Shown here: positions 53,522-62,030 of the stretch, one piece after another
Position numbering within the stretch: the stretch's first letter is position 1
How the letters are laid out: each line of letters begins with the position of its first letter
Origin: an uncultured Bacteroides sp.
Lineage (GTDB): Bacteria; Bacteroidota; Bacteroidia; Bacteroidales; Bacteroidaceae
Direction of reading: 5' to 3'
DNA length: 64,000 nucleotides
Assembly: GCF_963677945.1 (NCBI RefSeq)
Contig: NZ_OY782578.1
Coordinates: forward strand, 1,488,001 to 1,552,000
Made by a program: the position numbers and the translations under genes
Notes under the pieces: model-generated
Told to the model about the DNA's origin: nothing
The model's database searches: none
The model's input: the letters and a program-made list of their open reading frames with translations, nothing else

Positions 53522-54436
53522 ATGAAAGCAATATTATCACTAATTTTATCTATGAGTATGCCACTCTTTGCAGCTTGTGCACAGACCTCTGATAAACCTG
53601 TAAATACAGAAACAGTTAAATCGTTGGACCTTCAGCGATATATGGGTAAATGGTATGAAATTGCCCGGTTCGACCATCGTTTTGAAAGAGATTTGGTAGG
53701 TTGTACGGCAGAATACACTTTATTGCCCGATGGAAAGATTCAAGTGCTGAATAGTGGATATAAAAATGATTTCTCCGGAAAATATAAAATAGCTAAGGGA
53801 AAGGCTAAACTTCCCAATCCTGCCGACCCCGGTAAACTAAAAGTCTCTTTTTTTCTGTGGTTCTATGGAGATTATTTTGTGATGGAACTTGATAAAGATT
53901 ACAATTATGTATTAATAGGAAGCAGTTCGGATAAATATCTGTGGATTCTTAGCCGTACCCCACAACTTCCGGAGCAAACACTGAATCTGCTCCTTGAAAA
54001 AGCAAAACAGCGAGGATATGATACCTCAAAGCTAATCTGGGTAAAACAAAAAGATGCTATAAATCAAAAATCAACAGTCATGAAAACATTAACTCCCGAA
54101 GAGAAAGCTGTTATTCTCAATAAAGCAACAGAAAGACCGTTTACCGGTATCTATTATAATCACCACGAGAAAGGAGTCTACAAATGCAAGCAATGTGGTG
54201 CTCCACTTTATCGTTCAGAAGATAAATTTGATTCAGGATGTGGATGGCCTAGTTTTGATGATGAGATTCCTGGTGCCATAAAAAGAATTCCCGATGCAGA
54301 TGGTAAACGCACTGAGATAGTCTGTGCAAAATGTGGTGGGCATCTGGGACATGTATTTAAGGGTGAAGGTTTTACTCCTAAAAACGTGCGACATTGTGTT
54401 AACTCTGTTTCGCTTGATTTTGAACCTTCAAAATAG
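53522..54436 (+). CDS. Lipocalin (Blc-like)-MsrB fusion lipoprotein
   Basis: 304 residues. Signal with lipobox Phe-Ala-Ala-Cys (Cys19). A bacterial lipocalin domain (about 32-178) has [26 protein letters not shown] and [19 protein letters not shown], as in the outer-membrane lipoprotein Blc. A full methionine-R-sulfoxide reductase domain follows (about 187-304): zinc cysteines Cys222/225 and Cys268/271, CGWPSF with Cys240 and the catalytic Cys292 in RHCVNSVSL. MsrB repairs oxidised methionine. The fusion would place repair at the membrane with a lipid-binding domain. An internal ATG at 54080 (MKTLTPEE) could also give a free cytoplasmic MsrB. No frameshift is needed; the two domains share one continuous frame. 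Confidence 0.9.
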   Translation: MKAILSLILSMSMPLFAACAQTSDKPVNTETVKSLDLQRYMGKWYEIARFDHRFERDLVGCTAEYTLLPDGKIQVLNSGYKNDFSGKYKIAKGKAKLPNPADPGKLKVSFFLWFYGDYFVMELDKDYNYVLIGSSSDKYLWILSRTPQLPEQTLNLLLEKAKQRGYDTSKLIWVKQKDAINQKSTVMKTLTPEEKAVILNKATERPFTGIYYNHHEKGVYKCKQCGAPLYRSEDKFDSGCGWPSFDDEIPGAIKRIPDADGKRTEIVCAKCGGHLGHVFKGEGFTPKNVRHCVNSVSLDFEPSK

Positions 54437-54440
54437 ATAA

Positions 54441-54488
54441 AAAGAGAGATCCCCCAACACAGCAACACGTACTGTGACGAGGGGGATT
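54441..54488 (-). terminator. Terminator of the Cthe_2159-like gene
   Basis: ATCCCCC (54449-54455) pairs with GGGGGAT (54481-54487), with an inner ACAG/CTGT stem. On the minus strand CTCTCTTTTTATC follows. It lies between convergent genes. Confidence 0.75.
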
Positions 54489-54512
54489 CATGAAGAGATG
54501 GATAGGTATTAG

Positions 54513-56144
54513 TTAGTGCCAGCCGCCACCTCCACCGGGTGTTCCACCGGATGTGCTGCCTATTGTTGTCACAATGGAACTGGTGGTGAAAGTGGCTGAT
54601 TGTGTGCCAGCATTATATGTTGTGTTTGTGTATAATCCGTGGAAATCGGTTCCACCTGATACGCTGCCGCCGGTATAAATTACGTAGCTTGTATTAGCTT
54701 TCAGGTTAGAACTACTGAATAGTAAAGTGGTATAAGCTCTTGGATTCTTGAAAGTAACGACTTCATCACCTGTAGACGATTGAATACATACCAGTTGATT
54801 CAGTGTACCAACATTTCCAATGATGGCAGAATATTGAGTACATACACTCGATGTTGGAGTACTTGTTGCGCCACCCATGCCTATAATGGTTCCGCCTGTT
54901 ATTTTAAACGTATTATTATCGCAATCCAGACCTTCTTCCGGAGCGGTTGATCCGGCTGATATAATAGTTCCGCCTGTAATAGTCATTGTTCCGTTTGAGT
55001 CTATTCCATCATTTGTAGAGCTATAGCAGTAAATTGTTCCGCCATTAATAACCAACGTCTTTTTAGCATTGATACAATCATCGTAAGCATTGACTTCAAT
55101 TGTCCCGTCGTTGATAATCAGATTAGTTTTGCTTTCAATTCCTTCAGCTTCACTCTTACTTGTAGTTACGGTTATTGTTCCCTTATTAATAGTGAGATCA
55201 CCCATGCTTTTTATTGCTTTGCCGCTTGCACCGGAAGTAGTTATAGTAATCGTTCCGCCATTAATAATTGTATATGGAGTTATTGATGTATCAGTGCCCT
55301 CGTATGAAGTTGTAATACCATCATCCACAGTATTGACAGTTATAGTTCCGTCGTTGATTATAATAAATCCTTCATCACATTGAATACCATCACCGGATGC
55401 GTTAATGTTTATTGTGCCGCCATCAATAATAATTGCATCGTTTGTATGAATACCATCGGTTACTGCAGAAGTAATATTAATAATACCACTGCGAATCCGT
55501 ATATAATCGTCGCAGCTAAGTGCATGTTTATATTTCCCGGCAAGAGCTAATGTTCCATTACCACTGAATATCAGCTGTCCTTCACTAAAGAAAGTCCCTT
55601 TCTGGTCTTCGCTGCTTGTTGCATACGAACTGCCATCGGTCAGTGTATTAGTTGTGTTATCTGCCAGAACTACAAAAATGCGTTTCTTGGATTGGATATT
55701 GATAGCCGGTCCGTCTGAGTTGGTAATAGCAACTCCGTTCAGCGTTAATTTAAGTTTATAATCACTATAAATTTTTACTCCACCGGTTAAAGTGCCGGAT
55801 AAAGTATAAGCAACATTTTCTGCAGTAGACTTTATTATCACGTCCCCGTTATCCTGAGTCACCGTAACTCCGTTTCCTGCTAATGGATTGGTTACCGATA
55901 AAGTACTGCCTAAAGTTATGGCAACAGTATTGGTGAATTCAGAGTTTTCAACCAAGTCGTCAGAGTTATCTGGAGTACTTGGAGTTTCGTTGCTGGAACT
56001 CTCTTCTTCTGTTAATTCATCACCCGAGGAGCAAGCCTGAAATGAAAACAAGATGCAGAAAACAGCAAGAATAATGCTTGTTTTTTGTATTATGTTTCTT
56101 TCCAGAAATGAATAAGCAGTTTTATCGTTTGTATGCATTTGCAT
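54513..56144 (-). CDS. Cthe_2159-like carbohydrate-binding beta-helix lipoprotein
   Basis: 543 residues. After a somewhat long N-terminus, the signal ends in Phe-Gln-Ala-Cys (Cys38), followed by a Ser/Glu-rich linker. The main part (about 75-440) is a right-handed beta-helix with repeating units such as [53 protein letters not shown] and [18 protein letters not shown]. Each has a 'NGGT' turn and a 'DGI' corner. This is the pattern of Cthe_2159, a pectin/polygalacturonate-binding protein of Clostridium thermocellum. The tail is Gly-rich and ends in Trp-His. It is probably a surface polysaccharide or spore-coat-like adhesin; enzymatic activity is not indicated. Ligand unknown. Confidence 0.85.
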   Translation of the reverse strand: MQMHTNDKTAYSFLERNIIQKTSIILAVFCILFSFQACSSGDELTEEESSSNETPSTPDNSDDLVENSEFTNTVAITLGSTLSVTNPLAGNGVTVTQDNGDVIIKSTAENVAYTLSGTLTGGVKIYSDYKLKLTLNGVAITNSDGPAINIQSKKRIFVVLADNTTNTLTDGSSYATSSEDQKGTFFSEGQLIFSGNGTLALAGKYKHALSCDDYIRIRSGIINITSAVTDGIHTNDAIIIDGGTININASGDGIQCDEGFIIINDGTITVNTVDDGITTSYEGTDTSITPYTIINGGTITITTSGASGKAIKSMGDLTINKGTITVTTSKSEAEGIESKTNLIINDGTIEVNAYDDCINAKKTLVINGGTIYCYSSTNDGIDSNGTMTITGGTIISAGSTAPEEGLDCDNNTFKITGGTIIGMGGATSTPTSSVCTQYSAIIGNVGTLNQLVCIQSSTGDEVVTFKNPRAYTTLLFSSSNLKANTSYVIYTGGSVSGGTDFHGLYTNTTYNAGTQSATFTTSSIVTTIGSTSGGTPGGGGGWH

Positions 56145-56198
56145 AATTTAAAAGTATAATGGTTATACAGATTTAATGTTCTCCATATTCTTACGAAA

Positions 56199-56206
56199 CA
56201 AAGGTA
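56199..56206 (-). promoter_or_regulatory. -7 promoter element for the Cthe_2159-like gene
   Basis: CAAAGGTA on plus, TACCTTTG on minus, a perfect TAnnTTTG about 55 bases before the ATG; CAAA at 56223 is a -33 candidate with short spacing (16). Confidence 0.55.
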
Positions 56207-56291
56207 ATTTATATCATGATTACAAAAAAATATATTCAGCGAAGCTGGGATTCTTAATGTTGTATTTCCGTTTTTATTCAGTGAACCCGAT

Positions 56292-56325
56292 TTTGCAATT
56301 CTTATGCAGAATATTCTTATCTTTG
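56292..56325 (+). promoter_or_regulatory. Promoter of the radical SAM/DUF4130 operon
   Basis: TTTG (56292-56295), 22 bases, TATCTTTG (56318-56325). Transcription would start near 56332, 18 bases before the ATG. Confidence 0.65.
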
Positions 56326-56349
56326 TGAAACAAACTCCGGCTTAATTAT

Positions 56350-57612
56350 ATGAATGAGAATGTTCTCGAAAAGCTAAAAGTACTTGCAGAATCGGCTAAG
56401 TATGATGTTTCCTGCTCATCCAGCGGAACTACCCGCACCAACAAGAGTGGCGGGATAGGAAGTGCTGCAGGGTGGGGGATTTGCCACAGCTTTGCTGAGG
56501 ACGGACGATGCATTTCTCTCTTAAAGATAATGCTTACCAATTATTGCATTTACGATTGTGCTTATTGCATCAATCGCCGGAGTAACGATATCCGGCGAGC
56601 CACATTTTCTGTGTCCGAGTTAGTTGATCTTACCATTGAGTTTTATCGTAGAAATTATATCGAAGGACTTTTTCTTAGTTCGGGGGTAGTCCGTAATCCT
56701 GATTATACCATGGAACGACTGGTGCGGGTAGCAAAAGACTTGCGACTAGTGCACAAATTCAACGGATATATTCATCTAAAAAGTATTCCGGGTGCAAGTC
56801 AGGAACTTGTAAATGAAGCAGGATTATATGCAGATCGTTTAAGCGTAAATATTGAAATCCCTAATGAACACAGTTTGCAACGACTAGCTCCGGAAAAGGA
56901 TTTTCAGAGTGTATTCAAACCAATGCAATACATTCAGCAGGGAGTCTTGGAAAACCTTGAAGAACGAAAAAAATATCGTTATGCACCTCGATTTGCTCCA
57001 GCCGGACAAAGCACTCAGATGATTGTGGGTGCTACTGCCGATACCGATAAAGATATTCTCAATCTATCCTCTTCTCTTTATGATCGTCCTAGTATGAAGC
57101 GAGTCTATTATTCAGGCTATATTTCGGTTAATGAATACGACAAACGCTTGCCGGCCTTAAAACAACCTCCATTGGTGCGCGAAAATCGTTTGTATCAGGC
57201 CGATTGGCTGCTTCGTTTTTATCAGTTTAAGGTAGACGAGATTGTGAACGATGCATATCCCGATCTTGATTTAGAGATAGATCCCAAGTTATCATGGGCA
57301 TTGCGTCATCCCGAATCATTTCCTGTTGATATCAATCAGGCCGATTATGAAATGATCCTTCGGGTACCTGGCATTGGTGTAAAATCGGCAAAGCTGATTG
57401 TTGCTTCCCGCCGCTTTTCCCGTTTGGGTGCTTATCAACTCAAGAAAATAGGAGTTGTGATGAAGAAAGCTCAGTATTTTATTACCTGCAATGAACTATC
57501 CATGCGCTCTGTAAATGAAATGCATCCGGATGCTATCCGACGTCTGCTCACGGTTAAACCAGGTAAAAAAGTAGATGACAGACAGCTGATCTTACCATTT
57601 AAAGAAGAGTAG
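56350..57612 (+). CDS. Radical SAM protein of the putative DNA modification/repair type
   Basis: 420 residues. The 4Fe-4S cluster motif Cys-x3-Cys-x2-Cys is in NYCIYDCAYCINR (about residue 61-73). Before it lies a conserved cysteine-bearing N-terminus (YDVSCSSSG, GWGICHSF, DGRCISLLK). The barrel has LFLSSGVVRNPDYTMERLV, and the C-terminal part holds a helix-hairpin-helix DNA-binding motif (RVPGIGVKSAKLIVASRR, about 338-356). This matches the rSAM family found linked to a UDG-like/DUF4130 protein and named for a supposed DNA role. The partner follows after one base. The substrate and reaction are unknown; DNA repair or modification is inference from the HhH and from the family's known linkage. 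Confidence 0.9.
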   Translation: MNENVLEKLKVLAESAKYDVSCSSSGTTRTNKSGGIGSAAGWGICHSFAEDGRCISLLKIMLTNYCIYDCAYCINRRSNDIRRATFSVSELVDLTIEFYRRNYIEGLFLSSGVVRNPDYTMERLVRVAKDLRLVHKFNGYIHLKSIPGASQELVNEAGLYADRLSVNIEIPNEHSLQRLAPEKDFQSVFKPMQYIQQGVLENLEERKKYRYAPRFAPAGQSTQMIVGATADTDKDILNLSSSLYDRPSMKRVYYSGYISVNEYDKRLPALKQPPLVRENRLYQADWLLRFYQFKVDEIVNDAYPDLDLEIDPKLSWALRHPESFPVDINQADYEMILRVPGIGVKSAKLIVASRRFSRLGAYQLKKIGVVMKKAQYFITCNELSMRSVNEMHPDAIRRLLTVKPGKKVDDRQLILPFKEE

Positions 57613-57613
57613 A

Positions 57614-58381
57614 ATGATAACTTTTATCTATGATAAAACCTTTGAAGGATTGCTGACTGCTGTTTTCGATGCTTATTACCGAAAAACATTTCCCGAGGCA
57701 TTGGTGGCAGAAGGAGAACCATTGCCGCTTTTCTGTGATGAAACATATACAGTTATCTCAGACAACGAAAAGTCGGAACGCGTGTGGAAAGGATTGCAAA
57801 AGAAACTTTCCCGCACAGCTTTATCAGCTCTTACAGCTTGCTGGCTTTCAGAACTTCCGGAGATTGATATGCTTCTTTTTCGTTATATTCGTAAAAACAT
57901 AGATTCACCTAAGTCGGTAGAAATGAACTTTGGAGATCCGGATGTGCTCGAAATAGCAAAGATCTATAAAAAAGTAGATTGTGAAAGAGAACGGGTTCTT
58001 CAGTTCCTCCGTTTTCAGAAAACGGTTGATGGTACTTACTTTGCCGCTATAGAACCAATGTATAATGTCTTATCACTGGTAGTGGGCCATTTTCAGGATC
58101 GTTTTGCCGACCAGAAATGGTTGATTTATGATTTGAAACGTGAATATGGCTACTATTACGATCTTTCCACTGTTACCGAAGTTCGTTTTGAGGAAAAAGA
58201 ATCCCATCTGTTGACCGGTATGCTGGGCGAAGATCTTATGATGCATGATGAAAAGCTCTTTCAGCAGATGTGGAAAGAATATTTTAAGTCAATAGCTATT
58301 AAAGAGCGTATTAACCCCCGGCTTCATCGCCAACACCTTCCTGTCCGATTTTGGAAGTATCTCACAGAAAAGCAAAAATGA
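57614..58381 (+). CDS. DUF4130-family partner of the radical SAM protein
   Basis: 255 residues, soluble. The start ITFIYDKTFEGLLTAVFDAY and the later DPDVLEIAKIYKKVDCERERVLQFLRFQK, read in short stretches, with FAAIEPMYNVLSLVVGHFQDRF and WLIYDLKREYGYYYD are the pattern of TIGR03915/DUF4130 proteins. In other bacteria this domain is fused to a uracil-DNA-glycosylase-like domain, which is absent here. The start codon lies one base after the rSAM stop, so translation is coupled. It ends 152 bases before lpdA with no clear terminator. The function is unknown. Confidence 0.88.
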   Translation: MITFIYDKTFEGLLTAVFDAYYRKTFPEALVAEGEPLPLFCDETYTVISDNEKSERVWKGLQKKLSRTALSALTACWLSELPEIDMLLFRYIRKNIDSPKSVEMNFGDPDVLEIAKIYKKVDCERERVLQFLRFQKTVDGTYFAAIEPMYNVLSLVVGHFQDRFADQKWLIYDLKREYGYYYDLSTVTEVRFEEKESHLLTGMLGEDLMMHDEKLFQQMWKEYFKSIAIKERINPRLHRQHLPVRFWKYLTEKQK

Positions 58382-58533
58382 AACTTTTTGGTTGTTATAA
58401 GTTTAAATATATTATAAAACTTGCAATTTTATTTCATTTAAGTTACTTTTAAAAGATTTTATAGCATAAGTCATTGTTTTAGAACTAATTGATGTTTTTT
58501 TTGTTTATACTTGATATAAATAAGGAATATATT

Positions 58534-59883
58534 ATGGTATATGATTTAGCAATTATAGGTGGCGGACCAGCAGGATATAATGCTGCTGAAAGAGCCGCTT
58601 CAGGAGGAATTAAAACAGTTCTTTTTGAAAAGAATGCAATAGGGGGAGTCTGTCTCAATGAAGGTTGTATCCCAACCAAAACTCTACTCTATTCTGCAAA
58701 AATATTGGATAATATTAAAAGTGCTTCTAAATACGGTATACTTGCCGATACTAATCCCGGATTCGACTTTGAAAAGATTATGAGCCGTAAGAATAAGGTG
58801 GTTAAAAAACTCACTTCCGGTGTTGGTATGAAACTAAAGGCTTATGGCGTTCATCTTGTTGAAGGTACAGCGATTATTCAGGGTGAGAAAAATGAAACGA
58901 TTAGCATATCTTGTAATAATGAGATTTACTCAGTCAAGTTCCTGCTACTCTGTACAGGCTCTGAAACGGTAATTCCTCCTATCAAGGGATTATCCGAAAC
59001 TGAATACTGGACTTCCAAAGAAGCACTTGAACTAAAAGAACTTCCTAAATCTCTTGCTATCATTGGTGGTGGGGTTATCGGGATGGAGTTTGCTTCTTTC
59101 TTCAACAGCATGGGTGTTAAAGTTACTGTTATAGAAATGCTGCCGGAGATATTGGGAGCTATGGACAAGGAAACCTCTGCAATGCTCCGAGTGGATTACA
59201 CTAAGAAGGGAGTACGATTTCTGCTGGGAACCAAAGTCACAGAAGTAGCAACAGGAAAAGTCTTTGTTGAAAAAGATGGTAAGCAGGAGACTATTGAAGT
59301 CGAAAAGATTCTGGTTAGTGTAGGACGCAGACCAGTAACTACCAATCTTGGTCTTGAAAATCTGCATGTTGAATTACAGAAAGGTGGAGTGAAGGTTAAT
59401 GAATATATGCAGACCAGTCACCCCGGAGTCTATGCTTGTGGAGACATAACCGGATTCTCACTACTGGCACATACAGCTATTCGTGAAGGAGAGGTTGCAG
59501 TTAATCACATTCTGGGAATTGAGGATAAGATGAATTATGATTCCGTTCCGGGAGTAGTGTATACCAATCCTGAACTTGCCGGAGCCGGAAAAACAGAGGA
59601 AGAGTTAAAAGCAAGCGGTACAGATTATCATGTTCTGAAGTTGCCGATGGCTTATTCAGGTCGGTTTGTTGCCGAAAATGAATTGGGCAACGGACTCTGC
59701 AAACTGATCACAGACAATGAGGAACATATCATCGGTTGCCATTTGTATGGCAATCCTGCATCTGAGCTGATTATAAGCATGAGTATGGCTATCGACAGAA
59801 AACTGACGGTAGAAGATCTGAAGAAACAAATATTTCCGCACCCTACGGTGAGCGAGATAATCCGTGAAAGTCTGTTTATCTGA
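58534..59883 (+). CDS. lpdA: Dihydrolipoyl dehydrogenase (E3)
   Basis: 449 residues from ATG 58534 (MVYDLAIIGGGPAG); the frame is open 15 codons upstream but only this start puts the FAD-binding GGGPAGYNAAERAA at the N-terminus. The redox-active disulfide is Cys40-Cys45 in GGVCLNEGCIPTK. The NAD site is AIIGGGVIGMEFASFF, the second FAD motif GVYACGDITGFSLLAHTA and the C-terminal active-site HPTVSE. It reoxidises the lipoyl groups of the E2 encoded two genes downstream, giving NADH. First gene of a 2-oxo-acid dehydrogenase operon. Confidence 0.95.
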   Translation: MVYDLAIIGGGPAGYNAAERAASGGIKTVLFEKNAIGGVCLNEGCIPTKTLLYSAKILDNIKSASKYGILADTNPGFDFEKIMSRKNKVVKKLTSGVGMKLKAYGVHLVEGTAIIQGEKNETISISCNNEIYSVKFLLLCTGSETVIPPIKGLSETEYWTSKEALELKELPKSLAIIGGGVIGMEFASFFNSMGVKVTVIEMLPEILGAMDKETSAMLRVDYTKKGVRFLLGTKVTEVATGKVFVEKDGKQETIEVEKILVSVGRRPVTTNLGLENLHVELQKGGVKVNEYMQTSHPGVYACGDITGFSLLAHTAIREGEVAVNHILGIEDKMNYDSVPGVVYTNPELAGAGKTEEELKASGTDYHVLKLPMAYSGRFVAENELGNGLCKLITDNEEHIIGCHLYGNPASELIISMSMAIDRKLTVEDLKKQIFPHPTVSEIIRESLFI

Positions 59884-59910
59884 TCAATTAACAATCAAAA
59901 CATTACTAAG

Positions 59911-60654
59911 ATGCTTTGCATAAACAATCCATATACAGATGCCTGGTTCAATCTGGCGGCAGAAGAATATCTCCTTCATTCTTTTCAGGAGAATGTATTC
60001 ATGCTGTGGCAGAATGAACCATCAGTCATTATTGGCAAACATCAGAATGTATGGGCAGAAGTTAATATGGATTTTGTGAGAGATCACCGCATCAAAGTAG
60101 TAAGAAGATATTCCGGTGGCGGTGCTGTGTATCATGATGCCGGCAATCTGAATTTCACCTTTATTGAAAACAGTGATAATGCTGATTTTAATAAATACCT
60201 TATTCAGATTCAGAATTTTCTTAGGGAAATAGGAATCAATGCTGAGGCCGACGAACGGCGGGGATTAAATATTGATGGACTGAAAATATCGGGAAGTGCA
60301 CAATGCATCCATAAAAAACGGGTAATGTATCATGCTACGCTACTCTATTCAACGGACTTATTGAGTCTTAATGCTGCATTAACTTCTTTACCAACTCAAC
60401 AGAATGATGTTGCATCGTCACGTTCGGTTTACGTAAAATCTGTAAGAAGTACGGTTACCAATATTAAGGAATACGTACCAGACAACATGCAAATCAGTAA
60501 TCTGAAAGAACTGATTATGAATTACTTTCTAAATAATGAAATCAATAATAAGATATATACATTCAATGAAAAAGACCTGTCGGCTATCAAACAATTAAGT
60601 AGGGAAAAATATTCCACATCCGACTGGAACTTTAATGCATCATATTTAAAATAA
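59911..60654 (+). CDS. lplA: Lipoate-protein ligase
   Basis: 247 residues, shorter than E. coli LplA (about 338), so the C-terminal accessory domain is reduced. The ligase core shows PYTDAWFNLAAEEYLLHSF, WQNEPSVIIGKHQNVWAEVN, the lipoate-binding RRYSGGGAVYHDAGNLNFTF and the lysine in GLKISGSAQ. It attaches lipoate to the E2 lysine. It lies between lpdA and E2, so lipoylation is built with the complex. A lipoyl relay transferase is a possible alternative for so short a protein. Confidence 0.88.
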   Translation: MLCINNPYTDAWFNLAAEEYLLHSFQENVFMLWQNEPSVIIGKHQNVWAEVNMDFVRDHRIKVVRRYSGGGAVYHDAGNLNFTFIENSDNADFNKYLIQIQNFLREIGINAEADERRGLNIDGLKISGSAQCIHKKRVMYHATLLYSTDLLSLNAALTSLPTQQNDVASSRSVYVKSVRSTVTNIKEYVPDNMQISNLKELIMNYFLNNEINNKIYTFNEKDLSAIKQLSREKYSTSDWNFNASYLK

Positions 60655-60670
60655 TCAAAAAACATTAGCT

Positions 60671-62005
60671 ATGGCTACATTTGAAATAAAAATGCCCAAA
60701 TTGGGTGAAAGCATAACAGAAGGAACCATAATGACATGGTCGGTTAAAGCAGGCGATGTTATTAATGAAGACGATATATTGTTTGAAGTAAGTACTGCCA
60801 AAGTTAGCGCAGAAATACCTTCTCCCGTTGCAGGAAAGATACTTCAGATACTTTTCAATGAAGGTGATACCGTTGCTGTTGGTACGGTGGTGGCAATCGT
60901 GCAGCTTGAAGGAGATTCGGAAGAAGAAACACCAGAAGTTGCTGAAAGTACAGCTGCGAAAGAAGAAGCTCCGGCATCTTCCGCTTCACCCATTAAGAAC
61001 GTGAAAAGTGAAGAAGCCAGGTGGTATTCTCCCATTGTACTTCAGATAGCTCAGGAAGCTCAACTCTCTAAAGAAGAACTTGACAGTATTCCCGGCACCG
61101 GCTACGAAGGACGTTTAAGTAAAAAAGATATAAAGACTTATGTGGAGCAGAGAAAGAAAGGCGTTCAACCGGCTGCTCTTGCTGCCCCGCAGAAAGCTGT
61201 TTCAGCAGAACCGGCACTTGTTGCATCATCTAAACCTGAAACCGTTTCTCAACCTGTTGCTATAGAATCCAAACCGACTCCAGTAGCACCTGTTATACCT
61301 GTTTCCGATGGTGACGAAGTAGTCGAAATGGACTTTGTCCGCCGTATCATTGCCGATCACATGGTTATGTCAAAACAAGTATCGCCGCATGTTACAACGG
61401 TGGTCGAGGTTGATGTTACTAAACTGGTGCGTTGGCGTGAACGCAACAAAGAATCATTCCAACGCCGTGAAGGCATCTCTCTCACATACATGCCTGCTAT
61501 TGTTGAGGCTGTTACAAAAGCCCTTGCAGAATACCCATACGTCAATGCATCTGTAGATGGTTATCGTATGATACTGAAAAAGAAAATAAATGTCGGTGTG
61601 GCAGTATCACTCAATGATGGTAACCTCATTGTACCGGTAATACACAATGCAGATAAACTAAGCCTTAGCGGACTGGCAGGAAGTATTGATACACTGGCGG
61701 CAAAAGCACGTGCCAATAAATTATCACCGGACGATATTCAGGGCGGAACCTTTACCATAACAAACTTTGGTACTTTCAAGAACATCATAGGCACACCTAT
61801 TATCAATCAGCCGCAGGTTGCCATTCTGGGTGTTGGATACATAGAGAAAAAACCGGCGGTAGTCGAAACTCCCGAAGGCGATACCATTGCCATCCGTCAT
61901 AAAATGTATCTCTCACTTTCTTATGACCATCGCATTGTTAACGGTGCAATGGGAGGTGCATTCCTCAGACACATAGCCGATTACCTTGAGAACTGGAACG
62001 GATAG
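60671..62005 (+). CDS. Dihydrolipoamide acyltransferase (E2) of a 2-oxo-acid dehydrogenase complex
   Basis: 444 residues. The lipoyl domain (1-77) carries the lipoyl lysine Lys44 in STAKVSAEI. An Ala/Pro/Glu linker leads to a peripheral-subunit-binding domain (about 115-157, YSPIVLQIAQEAQL and GTGYEGRLSKKDI). A second Ala/Pro-rich linker precedes the catalytic domain (about 218-444), with FTITNFGTFKN and the active-site His in YDHRIVNGAMGG; Asn replaces the more common Asp of 'DHRxxDG'. It passes the acyl group from lipoate to CoA. Branched-chain keto acids or pyruvate are both possible substrates. Confidence 0.93.
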   Translation: MATFEIKMPKLGESITEGTIMTWSVKAGDVINEDDILFEVSTAKVSAEIPSPVAGKILQILFNEGDTVAVGTVVAIVQLEGDSEEETPEVAESTAAKEEAPASSASPIKNVKSEEARWYSPIVLQIAQEAQLSKEELDSIPGTGYEGRLSKKDIKTYVEQRKKGVQPAALAAPQKAVSAEPALVASSKPETVSQPVAIESKPTPVAPVIPVSDGDEVVEMDFVRRIIADHMVMSKQVSPHVTTVVEVDVTKLVRWRERNKESFQRREGISLTYMPAIVEAVTKALAEYPYVNASVDGYRMILKKKINVGVAVSLNDGNLIVPVIHNADKLSLSGLAGSIDTLAAKARANKLSPDDIQGGTFTITNFGTFKNIIGTPIINQPQVAILGVGYIEKKPAVVETPEGDTIAIRHKMYLSLSYDHRIVNGAMGGAFLRHIADYLENWNG

Positions 62006-62030
62006 TTCAAAACACTTAAAAAGACAAAGT

